DNA of 64,000 nt, taken from Fibrisoma montanum. Lineage in GTDB: Bacteria > Bacteroidota > Bacteroidia > Cytophagales > Spirosomataceae. Below are positions 40,643-49,005 of the stretch, one piece after another. Numbering within the stretch: position 1 is the stretch's first letter; every line of letters begins with the position of its first letter. Position numbers and translations under genes: made by a program. The notes beneath the pieces were generated by a model that worked only from the letters and a program-made list of their open reading frames with translations, was not told the origin of the DNA and made no database searches. The stretch lies in NCBI RefSeq assembly GCF_003583365.1, contig NZ_QXED01000009.1, forward strand, positions 1-64,000. The letters are read 5' to 3'.

Positions 40643-43426
40643 TCAGAATCTGAAATTATACGTAACGGACGGAATCGGCTGTCCGAAAATTGACAGTCTG
40701 TACCCGCGAATGACCCCATTCTCCGACCGGAAATACACCGAGTAGGGGTTTCGCCGACCGGTCAGGTTATACACCCCGACGGTCCATGAGCTGTGTGCCA
40801 GCTTTTTGATTTTATGATTCCCTTCGATGTTCATCGAGAAATCGACCCGGTAGTAATCCGGAATACGGTACTGGTTGCGCTCGGAGTATAAAACCCGCTG
40901 CGAGTTACCGAGCGTGTACTTAGCCAGTGGCAAGGTGATGGGCCGCCCCGTATTGTACGTAAAATTGAGCGACATGCTGAACCGCCGGTTAATCTTGTAG
41001 TTGCTGATCATCGTAACGTCATGCGGCTTGTCGTAGTTGCTGGGGTACCAGTTGCCCTGGTTGATGCCCTCGTTCGACGTGGTCGGCTTCACCCGCAGCA
41101 GCGTCCGGGCGTAGGTGTAGCTGATCCATCCGTTCAGCTTACCCGTCAGTTTCTTGATCAGGAACTCCACGCCATACGCTTTCCCTTCGGCATTGACTAC
41201 GTCGGTTTCAATGTGGTTGTTCAGCAGCAGCGTGGCCCCATTTCGGTAGTCCAGCATGTTTTCCATCGTCTTGTAATACCCCTCGACCGACGTTTCGATG
41301 GTGTTGTTCCGGAAGTTTTTATACAGGCCCAGCGAATACTGATCGCCCACCTGCGGTCGGATGTTCGGGTCGCTGAGTTTCCAGATGTCGGTGGGCGAAA
41401 TGGCCGTTGTGTTCGACAGCATCTGAATGTACTGCCGCATCCGGTTGAAGCTTACCTTGACCGATGCCTCGGACGTCAGACTGTAACGGGCCGAGAATCT
41501 GTATTCCGGTCCGTGGTACGTGCTGATCACCTCGTTGTTGTTGTAGGCGATCGTATCGGTGATGTTGCTCACCGACCGCGGCAGGCCCGGCGCGTAATAG
41601 AACACCGACCGCGGGCCCAGGTAGTTGTACAGAGAATACCGCAGCCCGGCGCTGATCGACAGCCGCTCGCTGATGTCGTAGCGGTCGCCAACGTAGATGG
41701 CGCTTTCCAGCCCCTGCTCACTGGGCACCACATCGGGCGTAATCAGCGACTCCCCTCCGCGCGGCAGGAACGTACCGGGCCGCAGCTTGTAGTACGTCGA
41801 ACTCAGCCCGAAATCGATGGTATGGCGGGCACTGGGGTAGTAGTTAAAATCGGCTTTCACCGTACCCTGGCCAACGGAGAACCCGAGCTGGTAGGCGTTC
41901 ACCGGATTGCGTTCGCTGGTAATGTTGTACTTGTAAAAACTATACCCGGCCGTGAAAACACTGTAAAGCTTATTGGTAAAAATGTGCTTCCATTTCAGGG
42001 TTGCGTTCTGGTTCTGATAGCGATACACCGTGTCCTGATCGAACCGGAACCGGTCCTGGCTCAGGTAGCCGGTCAGGAACAGGCTATTCTTTTCGTTGTA
42101 GTCGTGGGTGACGTGCAGGTTCAGGTCGTAGAACGATGCCTGGCTATTCTGATAGGCGGCATTGGGCAGCTGTCTCAGCAGCCAGTTCGAATACGTTGAC
42201 CGGCCACTGACGATGAATGACGTCTTATCCTTTATGATCGGGCCTTCCAGCGTCAGCCGGCCGGTGAGCAGCCCAATTCCTCCAGAACCGGCCAGCTTCT
42301 TCTTGTTACCGTCGCGGGTCATAACGTCCAGCACCGACGATAACCGCCCGCCGTAGCGCGACGGAATGCCGCTTTTGTATAGTTCAACGCTCTTAATCAC
42401 GTCGGGATTGAAGGCCGAAAAGAAGCCGAACAGGTGCGCGGCATTATACACAGTGGCGTCGTTGTACAAGATCAGGTTCTGGTCGGTTGCGCCCCCGCGA
42501 ACGTTGAGGCCGGTTGAGCTTTCACCGACCGATTTCACGCCCGGCAACGTCAGCACGACCCGCAGCAGGTCGGTTTCGCCCAGGGCGGTGGGTACCTGTT
42601 TCATGGTGGCGATGCTGATGCGCTCCTGCCCCATCTGCAACCCCGATACGTTCACGTCTTTCTCGGCTTCGATCACGACCTCCTTCAGCGGAATCACGTC
42701 GTCTTCCATCTCGATGTCGAGCTTTCCGTCGTTGTAGAGGATGATCTGACGCCGGGTATCTTTCAGGCCGATGCTGCGGAGCCTGAGGTCATACCGGCCC
42801 CGGGGCAACGTAATGGAGTAATAGCCGAACTGGTCGGTTACGGTACCGACGCGGGGGTTATCGACGTAGACAGCCGCCCCGACGATCGGCTCACCCGACG
42901 CTGCGTTCCGCACGTGACCGGCCGCCGTAGCGCGACCCGACCGGATGGGATTCGTTCGCTGCCCTACTTCGTACGTCTTCGTTTCGGCGGCAATTAGTTT
43001 CCGGCGGGTTTCGGTCAGGTACGAAGCCCCCGCGGTGGAATCGGCCGCCGAACTGCCCGTACTCCCCCGCTCGAAGAACCCAATGGGCAGTTCGGTCCGG
43101 ATGGGGCGGTTCAGCGTAACATAAACCCGCTGCTGCCTGTCGATGGCGTACGCGTAGTTCGTGCCGGCGAAGAGCTGTTTGAGTACCTCCGGCAACGGCT
43201 GCCGATTGATCTGAAGATTGACAACCAGACTGTCGACCTCGGCCGGGTTATAGAAAAATCGGTAGGGCGTACTAACCTCCACGCGTTTCACAAACTGCCC
43301 GAAACGCAGGTTGGTGTAGTCGCCGTTGAGTGGCTGCTCAGCGGGAGTCTGGCCGAAACCAGGCTGAACAAACCAGAAAAGACAGAAAAGTAAACGTATC
43401 GTTCGGTAAAAACAGGTCATACTCAA
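40643..43426 (-). CDS. TonB-dependent receptor with STN and carboxypeptidase-like domains
   Basis: 927 residues. A signal peptide (LLFCLFWFVQPGFGQ) is followed by an STN domain (about 30-120; RFGQFVKRVEVSTPYRFFYN then LPEVLKQLFAGTNYAYAIDR), which is the part that touches an anti-sigma factor in FecA-like systems, then a carboxypeptidase-like domain (about 165-250), a plug with VLTLPGVKSVGESSTGLNVR and GATDQNLILYNDATVYNAAH, and the barrel. No sigma/anti-sigma pair is adjacent, so the STN may act only structurally or in trans. The next gene (DUF4249) is its usual partner. Substrate unknown. Confidence 0.92.
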   Translation of the reverse strand: MSMTCFYRTIRLLFCLFWFVQPGFGQTPAEQPLNGDYTNLRFGQFVKRVEVSTPYRFFYNPAEVDSLVVNLQINRQPLPEVLKQLFAGTNYAYAIDRQQRVYVTLNRPIRTELPIGFFERGSTGSSAADSTAGASYLTETRRKLIAAETKTYEVGQRTNPIRSGRATAAGHVRNAASGEPIVGAAVYVDNPRVGTVTDQFGYYSITLPRGRYDLRLRSIGLKDTRRQIILYNDGKLDIEMEDDVIPLKEVVIEAEKDVNVSGLQMGQERISIATMKQVPTALGETDLLRVVLTLPGVKSVGESSTGLNVRGGATDQNLILYNDATVYNAAHLFGFFSAFNPDVIKSVELYKSGIPSRYGGRLSSVLDVMTRDGNKKKLAGSGGIGLLTGRLTLEGPIIKDKTSFIVSGRSTYSNWLLRQLPNAAYQNSQASFYDLNLHVTHDYNEKNSLFLTGYLSQDRFRFDQDTVYRYQNQNATLKWKHIFTNKLYSVFTAGYSFYKYNITSERNPVNAYQLGFSVGQGTVKADFNYYPSARHTIDFGLSSTYYKLRPGTFLPRGGESLITPDVVPSEQGLESAIYVGDRYDISERLSISAGLRYSLYNYLGPRSVFYYAPGLPRSVSNITDTIAYNNNEVISTYHGPEYRFSARYSLTSEASVKVSFNRMRQYIQMLSNTTAISPTDIWKLSDPNIRPQVGDQYSLGLYKNFRNNTIETSVEGYYKTMENMLDYRNGATLLLNNHIETDVVNAEGKAYGVEFLIKKLTGKLNGWISYTYARTLLRVKPTTSNEGINQGNWYPSNYDKPHDVTMISNYKINRRFSMSLNFTYNTGRPITLPLAKYTLGNSQRVLYSERNQYRIPDYYRVDFSMNIEGNHKIKKLAHSSWTVGVYNLTGRRNPYSVYFRSENGVIRGYRLSIFGQPIPSVTYNFRF

Positions 43427-44154
43427 CGGGCTAAAGCATCATAGTGTTTGACAACGCCGGTGATGGCCCGCTCGCGTTGCTTCCGGAATTTAATCCCATT
43501 CGTACGCAGGTAGCGTCGCAGCGTTTTCTCCTGCTCCGGAAACAGACCGAACAACGACTGCTGGGTTTTGATCTCGTGGTATGTACCGTCTTTTTTCTCC
43601 GCAAAGAAGCGGGTATTCTCCTCAAAATTGGCTTTGTATTTTCCGCTGGAAATGTCTTCCCGGATCGTCTTGACCCGTTTGGCGAGCAGCCGGACGGAGC
43701 CGTCGTAGAGCACCTGATAGAAACCGGTACGGATACCGCTGCTGCTCAAACTATCGGCTACCAGCCGCACAAACTGATGTGGCCCCAACGAGAACGAATC
43801 GATCCGCTCCGAATGCAGCCGGATTCGAAACAGACTGTCGACCTGATCAATCAGCACCTCCCCCCGAACGATGTCGTGGCGCATCGGTACGTTGCGGTAA
43901 CGCACCCCGTTATACTGAATATAGCCGGTTTGAGTACTGTCGGTAAGGAAATAGGGATGACCCGTGATGCGGTAGTCGTAGCGAATGTATTCCGTCCCGT
44001 TGTTCAGGTGCGGCCTGTCAGGAAAGGTTCGCTCGTATACCTGAACAGCCTGTTGTACGGCCAGCCTGACAAACGACGTATCGGTAGAGGCCGACTGACC
44101 CAAAGCAGGGCAAACCACAGCCAGCAGAAAGAACAGCAGAAATTGACAACGCAT
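43423..44154 (-). CDS. Secreted protein of unknown function, first gene of the TonB/DUF4249 locus
   Basis: 243 residues from ATG 44154, with a signal peptide (MRCQFLLFFLLAVVCPALGQ). The rest is a mixed beta-rich domain (GTEYIRYDYRITGHPYFLTD, GYIQYNGVRYRNVPMRHDIV, FYQVLYDGSVRLLAKRVKTI) with a basic helical C-terminus (EKTLRRYLRTNGIKFRKQRE). It resembles secreted proteins that lie next to TonB receptors in Bacteroidota, but I cannot name it. It overlaps the receptor gene by ATGA, so the two are made together. Confidence 0.8.
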   Translation of the reverse strand: MRCQFLLFFLLAVVCPALGQSASTDTSFVRLAVQQAVQVYERTFPDRPHLNNGTEYIRYDYRITGHPYFLTDSTQTGYIQYNGVRYRNVPMRHDIVRGEVLIDQVDSLFRIRLHSERIDSFSLGPHQFVRLVADSLSSSGIRTGFYQVLYDGSVRLLAKRVKTIREDISSGKYKANFEENTRFFAEKKDGTYHEIKTQQSLFGLFPEQEKTLRRYLRTNGIKFRKQRERAITGVVKHYDALAR

Positions 44155-44165
44155 GAGCACTCAGG

Positions 44166-44173
44166 CAAAGCTA
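44166..44173 (-). promoter_or_regulatory. TAnnTTTG box directly before the TonB/DUF4249 locus
   Basis: CAAAGCTA on the plus strand is TAGCTTTG on the minus strand, a perfect -7 box only 11 nt before the ATG at 44154. The transcript would begin within a few nucleotides of the start codon. Confidence 0.5.
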
Positions 44174-44609
44174 ACACCACGACGCATTCATAGTGTATTG
44201 ACTCCGAAAAGTAAGCAGCCGTTGCAATTTAAAGGCAATAATTTGGTATCGATTGCAAAAAAAACCGTCTGAATTGCCTCGAACGATCAAAAGACAATAT
44301 AAACTATTGATGACTTCGCTCCGATTACTTGTCTAACTGGATGTAAAGCCAGATCGACGACAACGGCAACGTATCAGCAAAAGCCCCACTTGGTGAATGT
44401 GGAGGTTCAATACGACTAGTTGTTTGGCAAAGTAAAGGGGCCCCATCCTTATAGCCCCGGTCGTTTGCCGGATCGGCTCATCAATTCCACTACGTGTATG
44501 AGTCAACCTATGGTTTACATAAACTACCAAATCAGACTGCTCCAACCGCCGTTAAACCGCAACCCATGTGGCAGGCGCAAAAACGACCACCGACCACAAC
44601 GAAATTCGG
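44174..44609. other. Divergent intergenic region without recognised content
   Basis: About 440 nt between the TonB/DUF4249 locus and murI. Apart from the two promoter boxes at its ends I see no gene, RNA or repeat. A 70-codon minus-strand frame (44333-44545) is Arg/His-rich and does not look coded. Confidence 0.6.
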
Positions 44610-44617
44610 TAGTTTTG
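44610..44617 (+). promoter_or_regulatory. TAnnTTTG promoter box directly before murI
   Basis: TAGTTTTG is a perfect -7 box. Transcription would start at about 44621-44623, which is the murI ATG (44622), so the message is probably leaderless or nearly so. Confidence 0.5.
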
Positions 44618-44621
44618 CCAT

Positions 44622-45452
44622 ATGATTACCAACCAGCCCATTGGCGTATTTGATTCCGGCTACGGTGGCCTTACGATTCTGAAAGAAATTGTCCGCAAGT
44701 TGCCCCAGTACGATTATGTCTACCTCGGCGACAACGCCCGCACACCCTACGGTACGCGCTCCTTCGATACGGTTTACCACTACACCCTCGAATGTGTGCA
44801 GCATTTGTTTGCCATGGGGTGCCGACTGGTGATTCTGGCCTGCAACACGGCATCGGCCAAGGCGCTGCGGAATATTCAGCAACTGGACCTGCCCCGACTC
44901 GCTCCTGATCGCCGGGTGCTGGGGGTTATCCGACCCACGACCGAAGTGATCGGGCCGTATTCCCGAACGGGCCACGTCGGGATTCTGGCCACTCCGGGAA
45001 CAGTTACGTCGGAGTCATACGTCGTGGAGATTGCCAAGTTTTTTCCGGAATTAACTGTTGTGCAGGAAGCCTGCCCGATGTGGGTGCCGCTGGTCGAAAA
45101 CGGCGAACACCTCAGCGCCGGCGCCGACTACTTCGTGCGGCAGCACCTTACCCGGCTGATGCAACGTGATCCGAAACTCGATACGTTGTTGCTGGCCTGT
45201 ACCCATTATCCGCTGCTGCTGCCTAAAATTCAGGCGTTCACTCCCCCGGCGGTCACCGTCCTGAGCCAGGGCACCATCGTGGCCGATAGCCTCGCCGACT
45301 ACCTGAACCGCCACCCCGAGATGGCCGCCCAATGCAGCCAGGGCCGGACGCAGACCTTCTACACAACGGATTCCGCCGAAAACTTCGAACGACAGGCGAG
45401 TTTGTTCTGGGGCACGGCCATTCAGGCCAGAAAGTTAACACTTTCAGTCTGA
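44622..45452 (+). CDS. murI: Glutamate racemase
   Basis: 276 residues. It makes D-glutamate for peptidoglycan. PIGVFDSGYGGLTILKEIVR is the family start, with D-S-G-x-G-G. The two catalytic cysteines are in VILACNTASAKALRNIQQ and LLLACTHYPLLLPKIQAF, and YLGDNARTPYGTRS is the conserved substrate loop. All are intact. The start is fixed by the family motif 6 residues from the Met. It is followed by a perfect palindrome and the carotenoid oxygenase gene, without clear functional link. Confidence 0.94.
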   Translation: MITNQPIGVFDSGYGGLTILKEIVRKLPQYDYVYLGDNARTPYGTRSFDTVYHYTLECVQHLFAMGCRLVILACNTASAKALRNIQQLDLPRLAPDRRVLGVIRPTTEVIGPYSRTGHVGILATPGTVTSESYVVEIAKFFPELTVVQEACPMWVPLVENGEHLSAGADYFVRQHLTRLMQRDPKLDTLLLACTHYPLLLPKIQAFTPPAVTVLSQGTIVADSLADYLNRHPEMAAQCSQGRTQTFYTTDSAENFERQASLFWGTAIQARKLTLSV

Positions 45453-45475
45453 GCCAATAAACTCAAACGAAAAGC

Positions 45476-45493
45476 TTGTTCAGCGCTGAACAA
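45476..45493. promoter_or_regulatory. Perfect 18-bp palindrome, possible operator
   Basis: TTGTTCAGCGCTGAACAA has no spacer and no T-run, so it looks more like a dimeric repressor site than a terminator. It lies 23 nt after murI and 53 nt before the carotenoid oxygenase start. No adjacent regulator gene is seen. Confidence 0.4.
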
Positions 45494-45546
45494 ACCGGTT
45501 AACACGGGGGTTTGTAGTGGTACTCTTCATCATACCGTAATGGTTT

Positions 45547-47022
45547 ATGTCAGTCCGTAACTACACCACCCTCCGCGATTATATCGAGGCAAATCGCTGC
45601 GTAACCGAAGAATACACCGATGTTACGCTGCCCTTGCTTGAGGGGAGCCTGCCGACCGGCCTCCTCGGAACGCTGTACCGCAACGGCAACGGCCGCTTTG
45701 AACACCAGGGGGTCCTCTACGACCACCTCTTCGACGGCGACGGGATGATTGCCCGCTTCACCTTCGACGAAACGGGCGTTCGCTACCGGAACCGGTACGT
45801 CCGCACCGCTGAGTTTGTGGAGGAGGAAAAAGCCGGGCGGATGCTTTACCGCAGCTTCGGCACCAACATCCCCGGCGGGATGTGGAAAAACATCATGAAC
45901 TTTAAGTTCAAGAATACAGCCAACACCAGCGTCGTCTGGCACGGCGGCAAACTGCTGGCCATGTGGGAGGGCGGGCTGCCTCATCTGATTGATCCTGATA
46001 CGCTCGATACCATTGGCCGCTACGACTACGACGGGGTTCTGCGCAATTCCTTTTCGTGGCTCGACCGGCAGATCATGCCGGAACTACCGTTTTCGGCCCA
46101 CCCCAAAATTCATCCGACTACGGGCGTTCTGCATAATTTCGGTACGGTGCCCGGCACCAAACAGCGGCTGGTACTGTACGAAGTAGATCCGGCGGGCCGG
46201 GCACGTATCAGCAAAACCGTCGAAATGCCCTCGGTGATTTTTGCGCATGATTTCGTGCTGACGCAAAGCGGCCACCGCATCTTTTTTCTGCCCCCGGTCG
46301 CCTTCGATATGCTGCGGACGTTTGCGGGCATCACCTCGCCGGCCGCGTCTATGCGCGTCGACCGTTCCAGCCAGACGACCGTGCTCATCGTGGCCCCCGA
46401 TGGCCGGGAATACCGGCTCAAGACGCATTTTGGCTTTGTTTTTCATTACGTCAACGGGTACCAGGACGCCGATGGTACGCTGGTAGTCGATGCGCTCCGG
46501 ATGTCCGATTACCCTGAGTCGCCGGGCATGAAAGAATACCTGGCCGGCAACATTTCAGACGATACGGACATGGCCCGCTTCGTCCGGTACCGGATCAACC
46601 TGACTACCCAGACCGTCGTGCACGAGGAACTGTCTGACTACCAGGGCGAGCTTCCAGAAATCCATCCGAACCGGGTGGGGCAACCGTATCAATACACCTG
46701 GACAATCGGCCGGCCCGCTGTCCACTCCATGCCGCTGCTGGATCATATCGTTAAGCTGAATGTACAGACCGGCGAGGGGTGCCATGCGTACGAAACTGAT
46801 ACCCTGCCCAGCGAACCGATCGTTGTGCCGCGTCCGGGCAGCACCCGGGAAGACGACGCCTGGCTGCTGTACATCCGTTTCCACGCGCCGTCGCAGACAA
46901 CCGATCTGCTTGTAGCCGATGCGGAGGACCTGAAAACCATAGCCCGGCTGCGGCTGCCGCACAACATCCCGCTCGGCTTTCACGGCCTGTGGCTGGACAA
47001 CTCAGCCGCTGCGCCTTACTAG
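45547..47022 (+). CDS. Carotenoid-cleavage oxygenase family protein
   Basis: 491 residues, full length for the RPE65/CCD seven-bladed propeller with Fe(II) bound by four histidines. GTLYRNGNGRFEHQGVLYDH then LFDGDGMIARFTFDE is the typical start; histidines that could bind iron occur in ELPFSAHPKIHPTTGVLHNF, VIFAHDFVLTQSGHRIFFLP, FGFVFHYVNGYQDADGTLVV and the C-terminal NIPLGFHGLW. The enzyme would split a carotenoid or a stilbene-like substrate with O2. No carotenoid synthesis or rhodopsin gene is in the window, so the substrate is open. The composition fits its neighbours. Confidence 0.9.
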   Translation: MSVRNYTTLRDYIEANRCVTEEYTDVTLPLLEGSLPTGLLGTLYRNGNGRFEHQGVLYDHLFDGDGMIARFTFDETGVRYRNRYVRTAEFVEEEKAGRMLYRSFGTNIPGGMWKNIMNFKFKNTANTSVVWHGGKLLAMWEGGLPHLIDPDTLDTIGRYDYDGVLRNSFSWLDRQIMPELPFSAHPKIHPTTGVLHNFGTVPGTKQRLVLYEVDPAGRARISKTVEMPSVIFAHDFVLTQSGHRIFFLPPVAFDMLRTFAGITSPAASMRVDRSSQTTVLIVAPDGREYRLKTHFGFVFHYVNGYQDADGTLVVDALRMSDYPESPGMKEYLAGNISDDTDMARFVRYRINLTTQTVVHEELSDYQGELPEIHPNRVGQPYQYTWTIGRPAVHSMPLLDHIVKLNVQTGEGCHAYETDTLPSEPIVVPRPGSTREDDAWLLYIRFHAPSQTTDLLVADAEDLKTIARLRLPHNIPLGFHGLWLDNSAAAPY

Positions 47023-47238
47023 CTGGAAACCAGAGCTTACGGCATTGCGGTAAGCCGTAGGTCAATCGTTGCCTCACTCGGGTAGTGATCGGCACACTGT
47101 GTTAAGCCCGAATCAAAACCGCCGTTAACTAATTGACGAACGGAATCAGCACAGATGCCCCAGTCATCGCACAGGGAAACAGTGGATAGAACGGAACAAC
47201 CCGCTACTTTTATAGCAGTTCTCCGCCCCTATCCCTTT

Positions 47239-47520
47239 ATGAAAACGATTACTACCTTAAACTGGATCCTGGTTGGTCTGTACGGTCTGCTGCTCATTTT
47301 TACCCTGTTCAACATCAGTCGCCCCGGCAACGACGCGGCCGGGCAAGGTATGGAAGGTGGTTTTCTGGTCGTTGGCATCATCCTGCTGGCAGCCATGGCC
47401 GGCCTGAACCTCATGCCCTACACCTGGTCGAAAATTACCGCTCTGGTCATTCAGGCACTCCCGCTGATCGTAATACTTTACAATTTCATTTCCAATTATA
47501 TGGATTCCAGACAGCAGTAG
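47239..47520 (+). CDS. Small integral membrane protein
   Basis: 93 residues from ATG 47239 with three predicted membrane segments: LNWILVGLYGLLLIFTLFNI, FLVVGIILLAAMAGLNLMPY and ALVIQALPLIVILYNFISNY. Short loops, no known motif. Its function is not known. The 216 nt before it hold only a weak hairpin (47035-47055); a double-hairpin terminator follows. Confidence 0.75.
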   Translation: MKTITTLNWILVGLYGLLLIFTLFNISRPGNDAAGQGMEGGFLVVGIILLAAMAGLNLMPYTWSKITALVIQALPLIVILYNFISNYMDSRQQ

Positions 47521-47542
47521 CTCAGCCGTCTTTGCACACAAA

Positions 47543-47587
47543 CGGCCGGGTAAATCAGCAGGTTCTTCCTGCTAACGTACCCGGCCG
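47543..47587. terminator. Bidirectional two-stem terminator
   Basis: CGGCCGGGTA (47543-47552) pairs with TACCCGGCCG (47578-47587), and inside it AGCAGG pairs with CCTGCT (47557-47573). It sits between the convergent small membrane protein and SusD genes. Confidence 0.75.
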
Positions 47588-47614
47588 CTGGTTATCTGTC
47601 GTCCTGTTCAGTCT

Positions 47615-49000
47615 CTAATATCCCTGGTTCTGCGGGAACGCCGTGGGGTTGTTATACGTATCGATTTCCGACTGTGGGATGGGGTACACGACCCGGTACG
47701 GCGGAACCGTGATGTTCGTCACTTTGAGCGCATCGACGGCCGTTCCGGTCCGAACCAGGTCGAACCACCGGTCGTTTTCAAGGGCCAGTTCCAGCCGCCG
47801 TTCGTTGATGACAGCCGTCCGAAACGCTTCCTTCGTTGCCAGCTGAGACGCTGTATACGTAGCGACTCCCGCTCGCGTACGGACTTCATTCAGCCGCTGG
47901 AAAGCCTCGCCGGCAGCCTGATACTCAACTTCGTTCAGCGCTTCGGCGTAGAGCAGCAGTACGTCGGCATACCGCAGTACCGGGAAATCATTACCTACGT
48001 CGTTGGTGGCCGAAAACTCGTCGTAAAACTTACGCGGCACTACGTTCACGTTACTCGGTACCGGTATCTGTACCGTCAGCGGAAGGCGTTTGTCTCCGGC
48101 CGGGTAGGCAGCCCGCAGCGTCGGTTCGATGTTGTCGCCAATGTTGGTTCCGTACCACAGGCCGTGGCCTTCCGTCAGGGAGCCGCCAACGCCTTTTCTG
48201 AACTTCACGGCAAACACGATCTCCGCGTTGTTTTTGTTCGCTACGTTAAACACGTCAGCCACGTTGGGCAGCAGCCGGTACGTACCGCTGGTGATCACCT
48301 CGCGCAGCACCGGAACCGCCTGGGCATATTTCTTTTCGGTGACGTACACTTTACCCAGCAGTCCCTTGGCTGCCCCGGACGTAGCCCGTCCAATGTCGGC
48401 GCCGGTGTAGCTGGCCGGCAGGTTGGCCGCGGCATCGGTCAGGTCTTTTTCAATGGCTGCGTAGACCTCAGTTACTTCATTACGGACGTACGACCGGGCA
48501 TCGGTGGTTGTACCGGCCTGCAGCACGAGCGGCACTTTCCCCCACAACCGGACCAGGTTAAAATACGATAGCGCCCGGATAAACTGCGCTTCCCCTTTGT
48601 AGCGGGCCTTGAGCCTGGCGTCCATCGCCACGGCGTCGATCTTGTCCAGGATCAGGTTGCAGCGGTTGATGCCGGTGTACAGACTGCCCCACGTATCGCG
48701 CAGAATGGTGTTGGTAGTCGGTTCGATAAACCGGTCGATGTTGTAGCGCAGACCCGCATTCGACGATGGATCATTATCCAGTACGTTGTCGCCCCGGGCT
48801 TCGATCAGCGTATTGAAATCTCCGCCGTACTGGTTTGATGACTGCAGGGCATCGTAGGCCCCGTTGACGGCGTTTCCGAAGTCGTTGGCGGTCTGGTAAA
48901 AGTTATCCACGTTAGGCTGCGACTGCGGCTTAAGATCCAGAAAATCGTTCTGGCAGGCAGCCAGGCCAAGGCCGCAAAGGAGTATGAAGGCGTTTTTCAT
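47615..49000 (-). CDS. SusD/RagB-family nutrient-binding lipoprotein
   Basis: 461 residues. The lipobox is LGLAAC, so it is anchored at the outer-membrane surface. It has the usual SusD features: NDFLDLKPQSQPNVDNFYQT near the start, helical TPR-like segments (ALSYFNLVRLWGKVPLVLQA, TDAAANLPASYTGADIGRAT), FPVLRYADVLLLYAEALNEV and FRTAVINERRLELALENDRW. It would bind a glycan or peptide and pass it to the SusC barrel encoded 5 nt upstream. No glycoside hydrolase, peptidase or regulator is next to the pair, so the ligand cannot be named. Confidence 0.94.
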   Translation of the reverse strand: MKNAFILLCGLGLAACQNDFLDLKPQSQPNVDNFYQTANDFGNAVNGAYDALQSSNQYGGDFNTLIEARGDNVLDNDPSSNAGLRYNIDRFIEPTTNTILRDTWGSLYTGINRCNLILDKIDAVAMDARLKARYKGEAQFIRALSYFNLVRLWGKVPLVLQAGTTTDARSYVRNEVTEVYAAIEKDLTDAAANLPASYTGADIGRATSGAAKGLLGKVYVTEKKYAQAVPVLREVITSGTYRLLPNVADVFNVANKNNAEIVFAVKFRKGVGGSLTEGHGLWYGTNIGDNIEPTLRAAYPAGDKRLPLTVQIPVPSNVNVVPRKFYDEFSATNDVGNDFPVLRYADVLLLYAEALNEVEYQAAGEAFQRLNEVRTRAGVATYTASQLATKEAFRTAVINERRLELALENDRWFDLVRTGTAVDALKVTNITVPPYRVVYPIPQSEIDTYNNPTAFPQNQGY

Positions 49001-49005
49001 GGAAC

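Noticed and set aside
41021-42199. 392-codon plus-strand open frame
   Set aside because: Antisense to the TonB-dependent receptor barrel; composition and lack of motifs show a shadow frame.
44333-44545. 70-codon minus-strand frame in the gap before murI
   Set aside because: Arg- and His-rich, no conserved motif, no start context; looks like intergenic DNA.
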